From NCBI GenBank assembly GCA_000808095.1, contig CP009910.1, positions 62,001-126,000 of the forward strand: 64,000 nt of DNA, read 5' to 3'. A model generated the notes under the pieces. The model ran no database searches and was not told the DNA's origin. It worked only from the letters and a program-made list of their open reading frames with translations. The DNA comes from Borreliella chilensis (lineage in GTDB: Bacteria > Spirochaetota > Spirochaetia > Borreliales > Borreliaceae). How positions within the stretch are numbered: position 1 is the stretch's first letter; the number at the start of each line of letters is the position of its first letter. This document shows positions 48,495-58,012 of this stretch, one piece after another. A program made the position numbers and the translations under genes.

Positions 48495-48785
48495 CTATTT
48501 TTTTACAAAAGGCAGCAAAGCCATATATCTTGCCCGTTTAACTTCTAATGCCAAGCGCCTTTGATGCTTAGCAGAAGTTCCAGTAATCCTTCTAGGCAAA
48601 ATTTTACCTTGCTCTGTAATAAACTTTTTAAGAAAATCAAAATCCTTATAATCAGGATGTTTGCCAGAATCACAAAATCTACATGACTTTCTCTTAAAAA
48701 ATCTGAAATTTGAATTTTTTTTAAAACCGTCTTGCTGATTTTCGAATCTTGAATCTCTTTGATTTACATCTCTATCTTTATACAT
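48495..48785 (-). CDS. rpsR: 30S ribosomal protein S18
   Basis: S18 pairs with S6 on the 30S platform. The 96 residues include [21 protein letters not shown], then [20 protein letters not shown] and [13 protein letters not shown], the canonical S18 core. The first 30 residues are an extra Asp/Arg/Asn/Phe-rich extension. It lies between ssb and rplI in the conserved order. Confidence 0.95.
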   Translation of the reverse strand: MYKDRDVNQRDSRFENQQDGFKKNSNFRFFKRKSCRFCDSGKHPDYKDFDFLKKFITEQGKILPRRITGTSAKHQRRLALEVKRARYMALLPFVKK

Positions 48786-48800
48786 AACATTTAAACTCCA

Positions 48801-49250
48801 TTAAAAAGGTATATCTTCGCTAAACTTATCATCAACAATATCAATATCCTTAATTGCATCTTCTCTTTTGTTATTTGCTAAGCTATCAACATCTGAATCC
48901 TGCATTTGAAGAGTATTAGAACCTGAACTAAACATTTGCAAGTTATCCACAAATATATTCACCTTACTTCTCTTATCACCTGTATTCTTATCTTGCCAAC
49001 TTTCGTACTTAAGAGATCCACTTACCACAACTTGCTTCCCCTTTTTCAAATAATCATTGAGACTCTCGGCCCTTTTTGAAAAAATAACACAATCAAAATA
49101 TTGTGGATAATCAATCCATTCATCATTTTTTTTCAGCCTTCTATTATTAGCTAAAGAAAACCTAAGAACAGCCATACCACTTTCTGTATAAAAAAGCTCA
49201 GAATCTCTTGTAAGCCTACCAGATAATACTAATGAATTAATATCAGCCAT
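48801..49250 (-). CDS. ssb: Single-stranded DNA-binding protein
   Basis: SSB coats single-stranded DNA in replication and repair. In 149 residues an OB fold (about 3-105) with NSLVLSGRLTRDSEL and GKQVVVSGSLKYESW is followed by a short linker and an acidic tip ending in SEDIPF, which recruits partner proteins. It lies between rpsF and rpsR, the usual arrangement. Confidence 0.95.
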   Translation of the reverse strand: MADINSLVLSGRLTRDSELFYTESGMAVLRFSLANNRRLKKNDEWIDYPQYFDCVIFSKRAESLNDYLKKGKQVVVSGSLKYESWQDKNTGDKRSKVNIFVDNLQMFSSGSNTLQMQDSDVDSLANNKREDAIKDIDIVDDKFSEDIPF

Positions 49251-49261
49251 TTAAAAACCTC

Positions 49262-49681
49262 TTATTTTTCCTGTACATCTATGCTTTCAGAAACTATTGG
49301 CGTTTCCACCTTAGGGACAGCTCTAAGATTGTCTTTATCAATATTGTCTCTAAACTCTCTAAAACTTCTTCTTTTGATTTTTTTAGTATTAATCTTTCTA
49401 ACTATTTTGACCAAAATCATATGCCTAAGCAAGTTTTTAATCAACTTAAGCCTTGATTCAAGCTCTTTCAAATTATTACCTTCCATGCTAAATTCTATTA
49501 TTTCATAACGACCCCTAGCCTGCTTTTTGATGGGATATTCTAAGGCTCTTTCTCCAATAGAATTACTAACAATATTAGTTGCACCAAACGATTCTAAGCA
49601 CTTTTTAACCTCTTCCAAGGAACCCTTATACTCAATCTCCTCACTTTTAAACAAAAAACACGCCTCATATCTTTTAATCAT
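49262..49681 (-). CDS. rpsF: 30S ribosomal protein S6
   Basis: The 139-residue product starts RYEACFLFKSEE and includes GERALEYPIKKQARGRYEI and LRHMILVK, core S6 segments. The C-terminal tail (about 105-139) is charged and variable, as usual. First gene of the rpsF-ssb-rpsR-rplI-dnaB operon; it has an AAGGAG site and a strong promoter at 49740-49768. Confidence 0.94.
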   Translation of the reverse strand: MIKRYEACFLFKSEEIEYKGSLEEVKKCLESFGATNIVSNSIGERALEYPIKKQARGRYEIIEFSMEGNNLKELESRLKLIKNLLRHMILVKIVRKINTKKIKRRSFREFRDNIDKDNLRAVPKVETPIVSESIDVQEK

Positions 49682-49739
49682 TATTAAAACTCCTTATGGT
49701 CTATCGTATTGCAAAACATGCAACAAAGGCTACTTAGTT

Positions 49740-49768
49740 AGTATATAAAAGAGATTAATTTTTTTCAA
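49740..49768 (-). promoter_or_regulatory. Strong promoter of the rpsF operon
   Basis: On the minus strand TTGAAA (49768-49763), exactly 17 bases, TATACT (49745-49740): the best sigma-70 match in the window. The leader of about 52 bases contains a small TTGCA...TGCAA hairpin whose role is unclear. Confidence 0.75.
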
Positions 49769-49824
49769 CAATAAAAACTGATTTTAATAAATTAAAAAGA
49801 TAGTAAAAACATTAATCTTAGATC

Positions 49825-51522
49825 TTAATCTTCTTCTAATTCACTAAGCTTATAAGTTTTTCCTGATTTACCTTGTTTCTCAAGCTTTTTATCTTCTTTC
49901 ATTTCAATATAAGTCTTAAAACCTTTTTTCACATTATCAACTGCAACCATAACACTAGCTTCAAAAAGACTCTTTGGAGAATAGGTATCAATAGCTCTTT
50001 TAATATAGTGCACATTAGATCCATAAAAAAGCTGCACCTTACTATTAACAAGCCCTACCTTAAGAGCTCCAGCCTCTTTAAGTAAATCATTGTCAATAAG
50101 TTCAGTATTAACCACATCTACATGCAATCTTGTAGAACAAACATCAAGCTTTGTAATATTATCAAATCCACCAAGGCCTTGAATCAAAAGATGAGCAATT
50201 CCAAGACTCTCCAGTTTGCCTTCTTGACCTTCTAAAAATGGATCGTCTGCAATAAATATCTGAAAATCAAAATATCTATAAAGCCAACTAAAAGTAAAAT
50301 AATAAAGAGTAAAAAAGATTAACCCTAAAGGCACTGCACTAATCCAATTGGTCTTAGAATTCCCTTGAAGCATTCCAAACATAAAAAAATCCAAAAACCC
50401 AGTAGAAAAAGTATTACCAATCGTAACATCAAAAAAATTAGCAAGCAACAATGCAAATCCTGAATAAATAGCATGAACAAAATAAAGCAAAGGTGCTGTA
50501 AAAATAAACAAAAACTCCAAAGGTTCAGTTATTCCTGTCAAAAAAGCCGTCAAAGCTCCAGAAAAAAGAAGCGCTGCAACCTTACTTTTATCTTCATGAA
50601 TAATACCCTTGTAAACTCCCAATGCTGCTCCAGGTAATCCAAACATAATAGAAAGATAAAATCCACTACTAATCTTAGCAAAGCCTGATGAAAATTTGTC
50701 AAGTGATGGATCTAACAACTGAGCATAAAATATATTCTTAAGACCCCTAACAGTATTGCCATTAATTGTCTCAACCCCTCCTAATGAAGTAAACTCAAAA
50801 GGGAAAGATAAAATAGAATGTAATCCCAAAGGCAATAACAGCCTATTTAAAAAGCCATAAAGAAAACTACCAAAATATTCAAATTTAAAAACAAAAATAC
50901 CTAAAGATGCGATTAACTTATCGCATCTTGACCAAATCAAACAAAAAAATATAGCCAAAATAACACAAAAAGGCATAATTATTATTATAGGCGCAAAGTG
51001 GCACTCTGAGAAAAAAATAAAAGGTTTTGGCAACTTCATATTATAAAATTTATTATGCAAATATCCAACTACAAGTCCTACCGCCAAAGAACCTGCAATG
51101 CCGGTATTTAGAGTTTGAACACCAAGAAAATTTATGCGCCCTACAGAAGACATTGCCTCTGCTTCAACAAGTCCCGAGAAAGCCTCAATAAAATAACTTT
51201 CAGTAATATTAAATGTTAAATAGCCAATAAGACCTCCTAAAGCAGCTGTCCCTTGCCCCATTCTTGCAACTCCAATAGAAATCCCAATAGAAAAAATTAA
51301 AGGCATATTGAGAAGAATAGCATTGCCTATAGCCTTCATTAAACCTAAAACATCTTGAAAAAAAATTTTATCAACATAGGCAAAATTAGAAGAATTTGAA
51401 AATGCAGAACCAATACCAATCAACAAACATGAAACTGGTAAAATAGAAATAGGCACTCTTAGTGCTTTAGAAAATTTTTGCAAATTTGTAAAGTTAATTA
51501 TTTTAATAAAATTATTAATCAT
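49825..51522 (-). CDS. malX: PTS sugar transporter EIICB (glucose/maltose type)
   Basis: EIICB imports and phosphorylates a hexose. The 565-residue product has about 10 membrane helices of the glucose-superfamily EIIC (about 20-425), including FTSLGGVETINGNTV and GITEPLEFLFIFTAPL (substrate region), then EIIB (about 465-540) with the phosphorylated Cys in KLDVCSTRLHVDVVNTE. No EIIA domain is fused, so a separate EIIA must donate phosphate. The frame opens at 51552, but ATG 51522 has GGAGAGG 6 bases upstream. Substrate (glucose versus maltose) is not decidable. Confidence 0.9.
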   Translation of the reverse strand: MINNFIKIINFTNLQKFSKALRVPISILPVSCLLIGIGSAFSNSSNFAYVDKIFFQDVLGLMKAIGNAILLNMPLIFSIGISIGVARMGQGTAALGGLIGYLTFNITESYFIEAFSGLVEAEAMSSVGRINFLGVQTLNTGIAGSLAVGLVVGYLHNKFYNMKLPKPFIFFSECHFAPIIIIMPFCVILAIFFCLIWSRCDKLIASLGIFVFKFEYFGSFLYGFLNRLLLPLGLHSILSFPFEFTSLGGVETINGNTVRGLKNIFYAQLLDPSLDKFSSGFAKISSGFYLSIMFGLPGAALGVYKGIIHEDKSKVAALLFSGALTAFLTGITEPLEFLFIFTAPLLYFVHAIYSGFALLLANFFDVTIGNTFSTGFLDFFMFGMLQGNSKTNWISAVPLGLIFFTLYYFTFSWLYRYFDFQIFIADDPFLEGQEGKLESLGIAHLLIQGLGGFDNITKLDVCSTRLHVDVVNTELIDNDLLKEAGALKVGLVNSKVQLFYGSNVHYIKRAIDTYSPKSLFEASVMVAVDNVKKGFKTYIEMKEDKKLEKQGKSGKTYKLSELEED

Positions 51523-51561
51523 GCTAAGCCTCTCCAATGCTAATTTCAGCAAACACTATTT

Positions 51562-51594
51562 ATTATAAAGCTTTTTTTACAAAAAAAAAGCTTT
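51562..51594 (-). promoter_or_regulatory. PTS gene promoter overlapped by a 12-bp inverted repeat
   Basis: A TATAAT -10 (51567-51562, minus strand) lies 40 bases upstream of the PTS start. Directly upstream AAAGCTTTTTTT (51567-51578) and AAAAAAAGCTTT (51583-51594) form a perfect 12-bp inverted repeat with a 4-base centre that covers the spacer and -35 positions. It may be an operator, or a curved A-tract element. Confidence 0.45.
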
Positions 51595-51652
51595 GCTTGT
51601 AAAATAAGCCAAATAATAAGATTAAATAAAATTTTTTTATATTGAGAAAAAA

Positions 51653-51680
51653 TTACAATTAAAGTAATGTATTATATATT
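51653..51680 (+). promoter_or_regulatory. Putative promoter of the hemolysin III family gene
   Basis: TTACAA (51653-51658), 16 bases, TATATT (51675-51680), about 35 bases before the GTG start at 51715, with AAGGGG in between as a ribosome binding site. Confidence 0.5.
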
Positions 51681-51714
51681 TTTTATAAACAAATGATCAA
51701 AAAGGGGAAAAGTT

Positions 51715-52419
51715 GTGCATACAAAAAACAAACTTAAAAATTACTCATTAAGCAATATTAATACAAGCAAAATACCAAAAAATGAACTTTTTAGCTCCAT
51801 GTCGCATCTTTTTGGAACTATTTTGTCTATAATTGGAACCACAATTCTTGTTACGGTATCTGCTCTTAAGAAAAAAGATTTACATATGCTTGTATTCTTT
51901 ATTTACGGATTTTCAATGACTCTATTATATGTGATGAGTACTCTTTACCATATTTTTCCCAAAGGAAGCAAGATAAAAAAAATATTTCGAAAATTTGATC
52001 ATATCTCAATATTTATTTTAATAGCAGGAACATACACCCCCGCATGTGCAATACTCATGCCAAACAAATCGGGACTAATAATTTTATGTATAGTATGGAG
52101 TTTAGCTATCATTGGAATCATCTTCAAAGCAATATTTACAAATAGCCCTGGGTGGTTTAATGGATCTATATTTATAATAATGGGTTGGATCATCCTTTTA
52201 AAAATTAAGCCAATTTACAGAGCCCTTAACGGAAAAGGATTTTTTTGGCTAGTTTTTGGAGGAATTGTGTATACAATAGGCGGAATAGTATACATGTTAA
52301 GTAAAAAATTCAACCCAATAATCAACATGAAAATGCATGATGTATTTCATATATTAATAATAATTGCATCAGTATCTCACTTTTGGCTTATGCTAAAATA
52401 CATTTCTAATTTTAATTAA
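51715..52419 (+). CDS. Hemolysin III / PAQR family membrane protein
   Basis: A 234-residue, seven-helix protein of the HlyIII/YqfA branch of the PAQR superfamily. The three zinc-site motifs are present: FSSMSHLFG near residue 28, [16 protein letters not shown] near 100, and [17 protein letters not shown] near 212-228 (two His plus His). Relatives have ceramidase or lipid-hydrolase-like sites; the name hemolysin is historical and no lytic activity should be assumed. GTG start with AAGGGG 8 bases upstream. It converges on rseP with an 8-base overlap. Confidence 0.88.
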   Translation: MHTKNKLKNYSLSNINTSKIPKNELFSSMSHLFGTILSIIGTTILVTVSALKKKDLHMLVFFIYGFSMTLLYVMSTLYHIFPKGSKIKKIFRKFDHISIFILIAGTYTPACAILMPNKSGLIILCIVWSLAIIGIIFKAIFTNSPGWFNGSIFIIMGWIILLKIKPIYRALNGKGFFWLVFGGIVYTIGGIVYMLSKKFNPIINMKMHDVFHILIIIASVSHFWLMLKYISNFN

Positions 52420-53713
52420 ATATATGTAAAAGACCTTTCAAATCGTTAAAAAGGCCTAAGCCAAAAAGAAACAACGCTAAAAAAATACCAAAACTATAAA
52501 AAGAATAAATGGTTTTGGCCTTAAATCTTTTTCCACGTAAAAGTTCAACAAGGCTAATAAAAATTTGTCCTCCGTCAAAAACAGGTATTACAATGAAAAA
52601 CAAATTCATACCAGCAAGAATTAAGCTTAAGACAGAAATACTATTAATCCAATACAATAACCCCAAAGAATATGATGAGGAGAGAAGACCTACAATCCCA
52701 ACAGGACCTGACACACTCTTAGAAGTATTTAAAAAATTTGTTATCAATAAAAAAATAGAATATAAAATATCTTGCAAAGTATTAACAATCTTAAAAAAAG
52801 AATTTTTAACAGCACTTGAAATATTTTCTACTTTAACTATCCTTTTTAAAGGTGGCAAAAAATATACACCAATCATTTTATTTTTATCCTGAAATACTAA
52901 TTTTGAAGAAAAAACTTCTCCATTTCTAGAAAATTTAATCTCCACAACATCAGAATTTAAATTCTCAATCAAATAATCTAAATCTCTTTTATTTTTCAAA
53001 AAAATATTATCAATACTAATTATTTTGTCACCCGATTTCATTCCTGCAACCTTAGCAGGTGAATTTAAAACTACATCCGCTACAACAAGATCAACCCAAG
53101 GACCAATTTCTTTTAAAAAATCTTGTAAACTAACATCCTCTTTAAAAGTAATATTTTCATTTTCCCTTAAAACATCAAATGTAATTGTGGATTTCTCCTC
53201 AAAAATAACTTTTCTCAAATCAGAAAAATATTCAATTTTTTTATTATTAACCCTTAATATAACATCACCATCTCTAAATTTATCTTTTAAAAAAGAATTT
53301 TCATTTAAAACATTAATCTTTGCAGAATGATCAAAATATATAACACCAATCATACTTATAAAAATGAAAACAATAAATGAAAAAATCAAATTAAATAAGG
53401 GCCCTGCAAAATATATTAAAATCTTTTTAAAATGTGAAATTCCAAATAAAGAATCTTTATCTGCTTCTAATTCTTTATCTGCCTTAAGCTCTTTTTCTAA
53501 GTGATCAAATCCCTTAAGCTTGCAATAGCCTCCTAAAAGGATCGGAGAAAGTCTATACTCAGTATTATTGATTTTAAACTTTAATATGCTAGGACCTATG
53601 CCCACAGAAAAAACTTCAACCTTAACTTTAAAAAGCTTAGCAAACAAAAAATGTCCTAGCTCATGAATAAATATTATAAAACTAAGAGCCAGTACACTAA
53701 AAAGAATATACAT
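52412..53713 (-). CDS. rseP: Site-2 membrane metalloprotease RseP
   Basis: RseP cleaves membrane-embedded substrates such as anti-sigma factors or remnant signal peptides. The 433-residue product has HExxH in [16 protein letters not shown] (about 16-31), a PDZ domain (about 195-270, with [18 protein letters not shown]), and the second metal motif in [13 protein letters not shown] (about 380), where families usually have NxxPxxxLDGG; the central Leu is Phe here. ATG 53713 follows GGAGGGAATT; the longer TTG 53725 is unlikely. Last gene of the rpsB-to-rseP cluster. Confidence 0.92.
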   Translation of the reverse strand: MYILFSVLALSFIIFIHELGHFLFAKLFKVKVEVFSVGIGPSILKFKINNTEYRLSPILLGGYCKLKGFDHLEKELKADKELEADKDSLFGISHFKKILIYFAGPLFNLIFSFIVFIFISMIGVIYFDHSAKINVLNENSFLKDKFRDGDVILRVNNKKIEYFSDLRKVIFEEKSTITFDVLRENENITFKEDVSLQDFLKEIGPWVDLVVADVVLNSPAKVAGMKSGDKIISIDNIFLKNKRDLDYLIENLNSDVVEIKFSRNGEVFSSKLVFQDKNKMIGVYFLPPLKRIVKVENISSAVKNSFFKIVNTLQDILYSIFLLITNFLNTSKSVSGPVGIVGLLSSSYSLGLLYWINSISVLSLILAGMNLFFIVIPVFDGGQIFISLVELLRGKRFKAKTIYSFYSFGIFLALFLFGLGLFNDLKGLLHIFN

Positions 53714-53731
53714 AATTCCCTCCAAAAATCA

Positions 53732-54574
53732 CTAAGATAAGTATAAATAAAATATAGGACCTGTAAAAAGAAAAGAGTCAATAGAATCAAGAGCTCCACC
53801 TCTACCAGGAATGATTTTCCCAGAATCTTTTACTCCTGCACTTCGTTTTAATCCAGATTCAAATAAATCACCAATAATGGTAAAAACCCCAATCAAAATG
53901 CCAAAAATAATAGATTCTCCATAGCTTAAATTTATTAATCTAAAAACTACCGCAAATATAGCCGTAAACACAGAAAACAAAATGCCTCCAAAAAAGCCCA
54001 TTAATGTTTTATTTGGACTAATAATAGTAGGACGATAGCTATTTTTCCCTAAAAAATAACCAAAAAGATATGCAAAAGTATCGTTTCCACTTACCATAGA
54101 AAAAAGTATTAACATTAAAAATGGAGCCTTGGGCAAAATTGTAATAGAAACTATAAAAGACATTAGCACCCCAGGATATATAAGTATAAAAAGTATTGAT
54201 GTTACTTGAGACAAAAAATGTACAATCTCATGTTCTTTAATAAATACCAAATTAACAATCCAATTGCTAAACACTAATGCTATAACCAAGTAATATACCA
54301 CATTCATGCCTAAATAAAAAACATTAAAATGGACATATGTTAAAATTGGAGGAACAAGCCCTAAAAAAAAAGATAATATACCCGATAGTCCTGACGATTT
54401 AAATTTTAATAAATCATTAACTTCTTTTGCCGCAAAACCACTAAATATAAAAATCAAAATATTAAGAAGTAAATAATTTTTAAAATCTAAAAATATTAAA
54501 AACAAAATCAAAGGGACAAAAAATATGAATGTTCCCAATCTTGCAAAAAAAGCGAATTTCTTAACCTTGCTCAA
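53732..54574 (-). CDS. cdsA: Phosphatidate cytidylyltransferase
   Basis: CdsA makes CDP-diacylglycerol for phospholipid synthesis. About 280 residues, eight membrane helices, and the C-terminal signature GVKDSGKIIPGRGGALDSID with its acidic metal-binding residues (about 238-257). The frame runs back into uppS, but a GGGAG (54587-54583) directs initiation to TTG 54574 (spacing 8) or TTG 54577 (spacing 5), which removes the overlap with uppS and gives a normal first helix. Conserved uppS-cdsA-rseP order. Confidence 0.93.
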   Translation of the reverse strand: MSKVKKFAFFARLGTFIFFVPLILFLIFLDFKNYLLLNILIFIFSGFAAKEVNDLLKFKSSGLSGILSFFLGLVPPILTYVHFNVFYLGMNVVYYLVIALVFSNWIVNLVFIKEHEIVHFLSQVTSILFILIYPGVLMSFIVSITILPKAPFLMLILFSMVSGNDTFAYLFGYFLGKNSYRPTIISPNKTLMGFFGGILFSVFTAIFAVVFRLINLSYGESIIFGILIGVFTIIGDLFESGLKRSAGVKDSGKIIPGRGGALDSIDSFLFTGPIFYLYLS

Positions 54575-54578
54575 CAAA

Positions 54579-55271
54579 TTATCTCCCAAAATTTCTTCTT
54601 CTAAGTTGGAAACATTCCAAATCCTTGCTATACCTATTGTCATAATATTCGGGCCACAAAACATTTGAAAAAATCAATTCGGAATAAGCAATCCTCCATA
54701 AGAAAAAATTACTTATTCTAACATTTCCACCCGTGCGTATTAAAAGATCAAGATTAGGAAGTTCTGGATTGTCTAAAAAATGAAAAAAAGTATTCTCATC
54801 TAAAGATTTTAAGTCAAAATCACTTGAAACAAATTTTCTAATAGCTCTAAGTATTTCATTTCGCCCCCCATAATTGATTGCTAAATTTAAAACAAGGTTG
54901 TTAAAATTTTTAGAAAAACTAACAGAATCTTTTATTGAGCTTTTTACTTCTTCATTTAAAGGCTCAACATCCCCTGAAACTATTATTTTTATTCCATTTT
55001 CCTTGTAAAAATCAAATTCAGCCTTCAAATACCTAGCAATTAAAAACATTAACTTTTCTATCTCACAATCATCCCTTTTCCAATTCTCAGTAGAAAATAC
55101 ATAAAAGGATAAATATTCGATACCTACGCTTAGAGAATACTTAACTATCTCTTTTGCTCTTTTAAGACCTTCTTCATAACCCTCTAAAGAGGATACCCCC
55201 TTACTTAAAGCCCATCTTCTATTGCCATCCATAATGATTCCAACATGACTTGGAAGAGAACTTTTACTCAT
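54579..55271 (-). CDS. uppS: Undecaprenyl diphosphate synthase
   Basis: UppS makes the C55 lipid carrier for peptidoglycan. The 230 residues include [17 protein letters not shown] (catalytic Asp, about 9-25), [19 protein letters not shown] and [17 protein letters not shown] (about 188-204), where most homologues have RTSGE; the Gly-Asn substitution next to the diphosphate-binding Arg residues is a small oddity. It abuts frr and cdsA with gaps of a few bases. Confidence 0.94.
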   Translation of the reverse strand: MSKSSLPSHVGIIMDGNRRWALSKGVSSLEGYEEGLKRAKEIVKYSLSVGIEYLSFYVFSTENWKRDDCEIEKLMFLIARYLKAEFDFYKENGIKIIVSGDVEPLNEEVKSSIKDSVSFSKNFNNLVLNLAINYGGRNEILRAIRKFVSSDFDLKSLDENTFFHFLDNPELPNLDLLIRTGGNVRISNFFLWRIAYSELIFSNVLWPEYYDNRYSKDLECFQLRRRNFGR

Positions 55272-55275
55272 AACT

Positions 55276-55830
55276 TTAAATTTCCATTATTTCTTGAATT
55301 TTAGATTCTAAAATAGTATCTATCCTTTTAATATAAATATCTGTAGATTTCTGGATATCATCTAAAATTCTTTTTAAATTGTCCTCTGTAATTTCTGACT
55401 CTTTTCCCTGTTTTTTAACCTTATTATTTAAATCCTGTCGTATATTTCTAGTTGAAATTTTATGTTCTTCTGCTATTTTTTTAGCCTGTTTTACAATATC
55501 TTGTCGCCTTTCACTAGTTAGCGCTGGTACCTTAATTCTAATAACCGAACCATCACTTGAAGGATTCATGGAAAGATCAGAACTAAGTATAGCTTGTTCT
55601 ATCTTATTTAAAATGCTTTTATCCCAAGGTTGGATAACAACAAGCCTTGCTTCAGGAATTCTAATGCTTGACACTTGAGTTATAGGTGTTCTTTGGCCAT
55701 GGTATTGAATAAAAATTTTATCAAAAATATTGCTACTAACCCTACCTGTTCTTAACGTTTTATATTCATTATCAAGCGATAAAAGAACTTTACTCATCTT
55801 TTCATCTAGAAAAGCCTTATAATCTTCCAT
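55276..55830 (-). CDS. frr: Ribosome recycling factor
   Basis: RRF splits post-termination ribosomes together with EF-G. The 184 residues show the three-helix and beta domains with [14 protein letters not shown], the [22 protein letters not shown] stretch (described in two pieces, about 52-74) and [16 protein letters not shown], all typical. It is between tsf and uppS in the conserved cluster. Confidence 0.96.
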   Translation of the reverse strand: MEDYKAFLDEKMSKVLLSLDNEYKTLRTGRVSSNIFDKIFIQYHGQRTPITQVSSIRIPEARLVVIQPWDKSILNKIEQAILSSDLSMNPSSDGSVIRIKVPALTSERRQDIVKQAKKIAEEHKISTRNIRQDLNNKVKKQGKESEITEDNLKRILDDIQKSTDIYIKRIDTILESKIQEIMEI

Positions 55831-55872
55831 ACAAACTCCTACTTGCTGATTAAAAGCAATACATAAATTAAT

Positions 55873-56712
55873 CTATCCTATTCTTAAATACTTAAACTCA
55901 ACTATTTCTATTGTGCTTGAAATTACCTTTGAAACTTCTTCTAACATTTCCCTAACAGTGATTTTATCATTTTTTACAAAACTTTGCTCTAGAAGAGAAA
56001 TTTCAGCAAGATGCTTTTTGATTTTTCCTGCAACTATACCTTTGACTATACTTTCTGACTTGCCACTCAATTCTAATTGTTTGGCAAATATCTCTTCTTG
56101 CTCTTTAATATAGTTTTGACAAACATCATCATTTCTCAAATAAATAGGAGCAAACGCAGCCACATGTAAAGCTACATCCATAGCAAAATTTTGAAACATT
56201 TCATCCTCAGTTTTAGAAAAATCATCTACTCTTAATTTGACCAAAACACCTATCTTAGATTGTTCACCGTGTAAATAAATTTTTACAAATTCATTAGATT
56301 GAATCTCAGTAATAAAAATTTTTTTAACTTGAAGATTTTCTTTTATAGTAGCTGCTAAATTTTTAAGCTCTGACTCTTGAGAAGTTGTTAAAGAATTTCT
56401 TCCACTCTCTACCAATTCTTTTATTAAAGAATTGCCCAAATCAACAAAATTATGATTTAAAGCAACAAAGTCTGTTTCACATGAAACAAGCAAAAGCCCA
56501 GCATGAATATTATTAGAATATGAGAATACTCTGCCTTCTTTTGCATCTCGGTCAAGTCTTTTCTCAGCAGAAGCAATTCCCATTTCTCTAAGCTTTTTTT
56601 TAGCCAATTCAAAGTTGCCACCAGCAGCGGACAAAGCTTTTTTACAATCTCCAAAACCAGCATTGGTCTCTTCTCGAAGCTTTTTTACATCTTGAGGACT
56701 AATAATGCTCAT
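55873..56712 (-). CDS. tsf: Elongation factor Ts
   Basis: EF-Ts recycles EF-Tu by releasing GDP. The 279-residue protein has the N-terminal UBA-like domain with [20 protein letters not shown] (about 9-28), the [11 protein letters not shown] core motif (about 76-86, with the Thr-Asp-Phe that contacts EF-Tu) and a C-terminal dimerisation subdomain. Its ATG overlaps the rpsB stop by 4 bases, so the two are coupled. Confidence 0.96.
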   Translation of the reverse strand: MSIISPQDVKKLREETNAGFGDCKKALSAAGGNFELAKKKLREMGIASAEKRLDRDAKEGRVFSYSNNIHAGLLLVSCETDFVALNHNFVDLGNSLIKELVESGRNSLTTSQESELKNLAATIKENLQVKKIFITEIQSNEFVKIYLHGEQSKIGVLVKLRVDDFSKTEDEMFQNFAMDVALHVAAFAPIYLRNDDVCQNYIKEQEEIFAKQLELSGKSESIVKGIVAGKIKKHLAEISLLEQSFVKNDKITVREMLEEVSKVISSTIEIVEFKYLRIG

Positions 56713-57497
56713 AAATTACTCCCTCTTTCTTCAATAGAATCTTTTTTATCATTTTTAATTTCAATCTCTTTCATTAAATCCTCTTCATTCAAATTTTCAA
56801 TTATTTGAATTCCAACCTCTTTATCACTTTCCAAAATAGCATCAGATATTATTTTGGTAAACAAAGCAACAGAACGAATCGCATCATCATTACCAGGAAT
56901 TGGACAATCAATAACATCTGGATTACAATTTGTATCAACAACAGAAATAATGGGAATTCTTAATTTTCTAGCCTCATTAATAGCTATTTGCTCTCGCTTA
57001 GGATCTATAATAAAAATAGCACCAGGAAGCGTTTCCATGTCTTTAATACCCGTTAAATTTTTAGCTAACTTTAATTTTTCACGATTAAGCTGTGAAATCT
57101 CTTTCTTGCTTATCATATCAAAAGTTCCATCAACTTCCATCTTTTCTAGCTTTTTTAACTTTTGAACAGATTTTTTAATTGTATTAAAATTAGAAAGCAT
57201 GCCCCCAAGCCACCTATTGTTAACGTATGGCATATCGCTTCTTTTTGCTTCTTGCTCGATTATCTCACTAGCTTGCTTTTTAGTCCCAACAAAAAGCACC
57301 TTCTTGCCATCTTTTATCACCCTTTGAACAAGTTCGTAAGAATCTTTAATGCCCTGCAAAGTCTTTTGAAGATCTAAAATATGTATCTCATTTCTCTCAG
57401 AAAAAATAAATCTTTTCATTCTAGGATCAAGCCTTTTTACCTGATGACCAAAATGAACTCCTGCTTCCAACAAGCTTTTCATTGTAATAATTGCCAA
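56709..57497 (-). CDS. rpsB: 30S ribosomal protein S2
   Basis: The 262-residue S2 has the opening [20 protein letters not shown] (about 9-28), [15 protein letters not shown] and the Rossmann-like core with [15 protein letters not shown]. The start is a TTG with AGGAGG 5 bases upstream. The C-terminal tail is acidic and longer than needed. A long leader (about 150 bases from the promoter at 57656) contains a 36-codon ORF that ends just before this ribosome binding site. Confidence 0.95.
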   Translation of the reverse strand: MAIITMKSLLEAGVHFGHQVKRLDPRMKRFIFSERNEIHILDLQKTLQGIKDSYELVQRVIKDGKKVLFVGTKKQASEIIEQEAKRSDMPYVNNRWLGGMLSNFNTIKKSVQKLKKLEKMEVDGTFDMISKKEISQLNREKLKLAKNLTGIKDMETLPGAIFIIDPKREQIAINEARKLRIPIISVVDTNCNPDVIDCPIPGNDDAIRSVALFTKIISDAILESDKEVGIQIIENLNEEDLMKEIEIKNDKKDSIEERGSNL

Positions 57498-57509
57498 ATT
57501 AACCTCCTA

Positions 57510-57620
57510 TTATCCTTCTCTTTTACTCACTATGAAACCCACAGCGGAAATTATCCCCCCTTTAATAAGAATATAATAAAACAATACACTCAATAAGTCC
57601 ACTACACTAAAAATAAACAT
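57510..57620 (-). CDS. Candidate 36-residue membrane peptide or leader ORF upstream of rpsB
   Basis: An ATG at 57620 opens 36 codons ending at TAA 57512-57510, two bases before the rpsB AGGAGG. The product begins MFIFSVVDLLSVLFYYILIK, continues GGIISAVGFIV and ends SKREG: one hydrophobic helix with a positively charged end, like known small membrane proteins. Arguments for: it fills most of the transcribed leader and its stop is poised for coupling to rpsB. Against: no clear Shine-Dalgarno precedes the ATG (only AAGA), and T-rich DNA readily yields hydrophobic codons. It could also be a regulatory leader peptide, or nothing. Confidence 0.35.
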   Translation of the reverse strand: MFIFSVVDLLSVLFYYILIKGGIISAVGFIVSKREG

Positions 57621-57655
57621 TCTTACATAATCAATTAAAAATAAATTACTAACAA

Positions 57656-57685
57656 CTTATATTAATAAAAAATATTAAAAGTCAA
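57656..57685 (-). promoter_or_regulatory. Promoter of the rpsB operon
   Basis: On the minus strand TTGACT (57685-57680), 18 bases, TATAAG (57661-57656). This would start transcription near 57649, giving a leader of about 150 bases before rpsB. It lies just past the stop of the membrane-protein gene at 57717. Confidence 0.55.
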
Positions 57686-57716
57686 GTTAATGCCTTAATA
57701 TTTTAAAATCAATCTT

Positions 57717-57995
57717 TTACAAGTCGTTTTTATTTCTTTCAGAGAATTTAATCAAACCTATTAAAATAATAGAGCCTAAAATAGGAAATAAATAAAGAAT
57801 AGGTTCTATTTGCCTATCATAATAATCAGAATAGAAAAAAGGAATAAAAAATAGAAATACAATACCTCCTAAGAAACTTATTAAATAAACTACTAAAAAC
57901 CTAAAATTCAATATGTTTAAAAACATAACAAAAAAACTTACAAAAAAAGAAATAACAATGTTTGTTAACATCAAATGAGAAAAAAATGCTATCAT
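57717..57995 (-). CDS. Small three-helix membrane protein (92 aa)
   Basis: I do not recognise this 92-residue protein. It has three hydrophobic segments (about 5-28, 33-54, 66-84) joined by short loops with the charged cluster SDYYDRQIEP between the second and third. A GAGGGAG ribosome binding site precedes ATG 57995. It is 17 bases downstream of the lipoprotein gene on the same strand and is probably the last gene of the recA-to-here run. Confidence 0.55.
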   Translation of the reverse strand: MIAFFSHLMLTNIVISFFVSFFVMFLNILNFRFLVVYLISFLGGIVFLFFIPFFYSDYYDRQIEPILYLFPILGSIILIGLIKFSERNKNDL

Positions 57996-58012
57996 ACTCC
58001 CTCTAAAACCAA

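Noticed and set aside
49700..49730. Small hairpin in the rpsF leader as an S6:S18 autoregulatory RNA
   Set aside because: The stem is only 5 bp and lacks the CCG element known from that motif.
52425..52465. Possible terminator hairpin (GGCCTTTTT...AAAGGTC) at the rseP 3' end
   Set aside because: It lies inside the last rseP codons, the pairing is imperfect, and no U-run follows.
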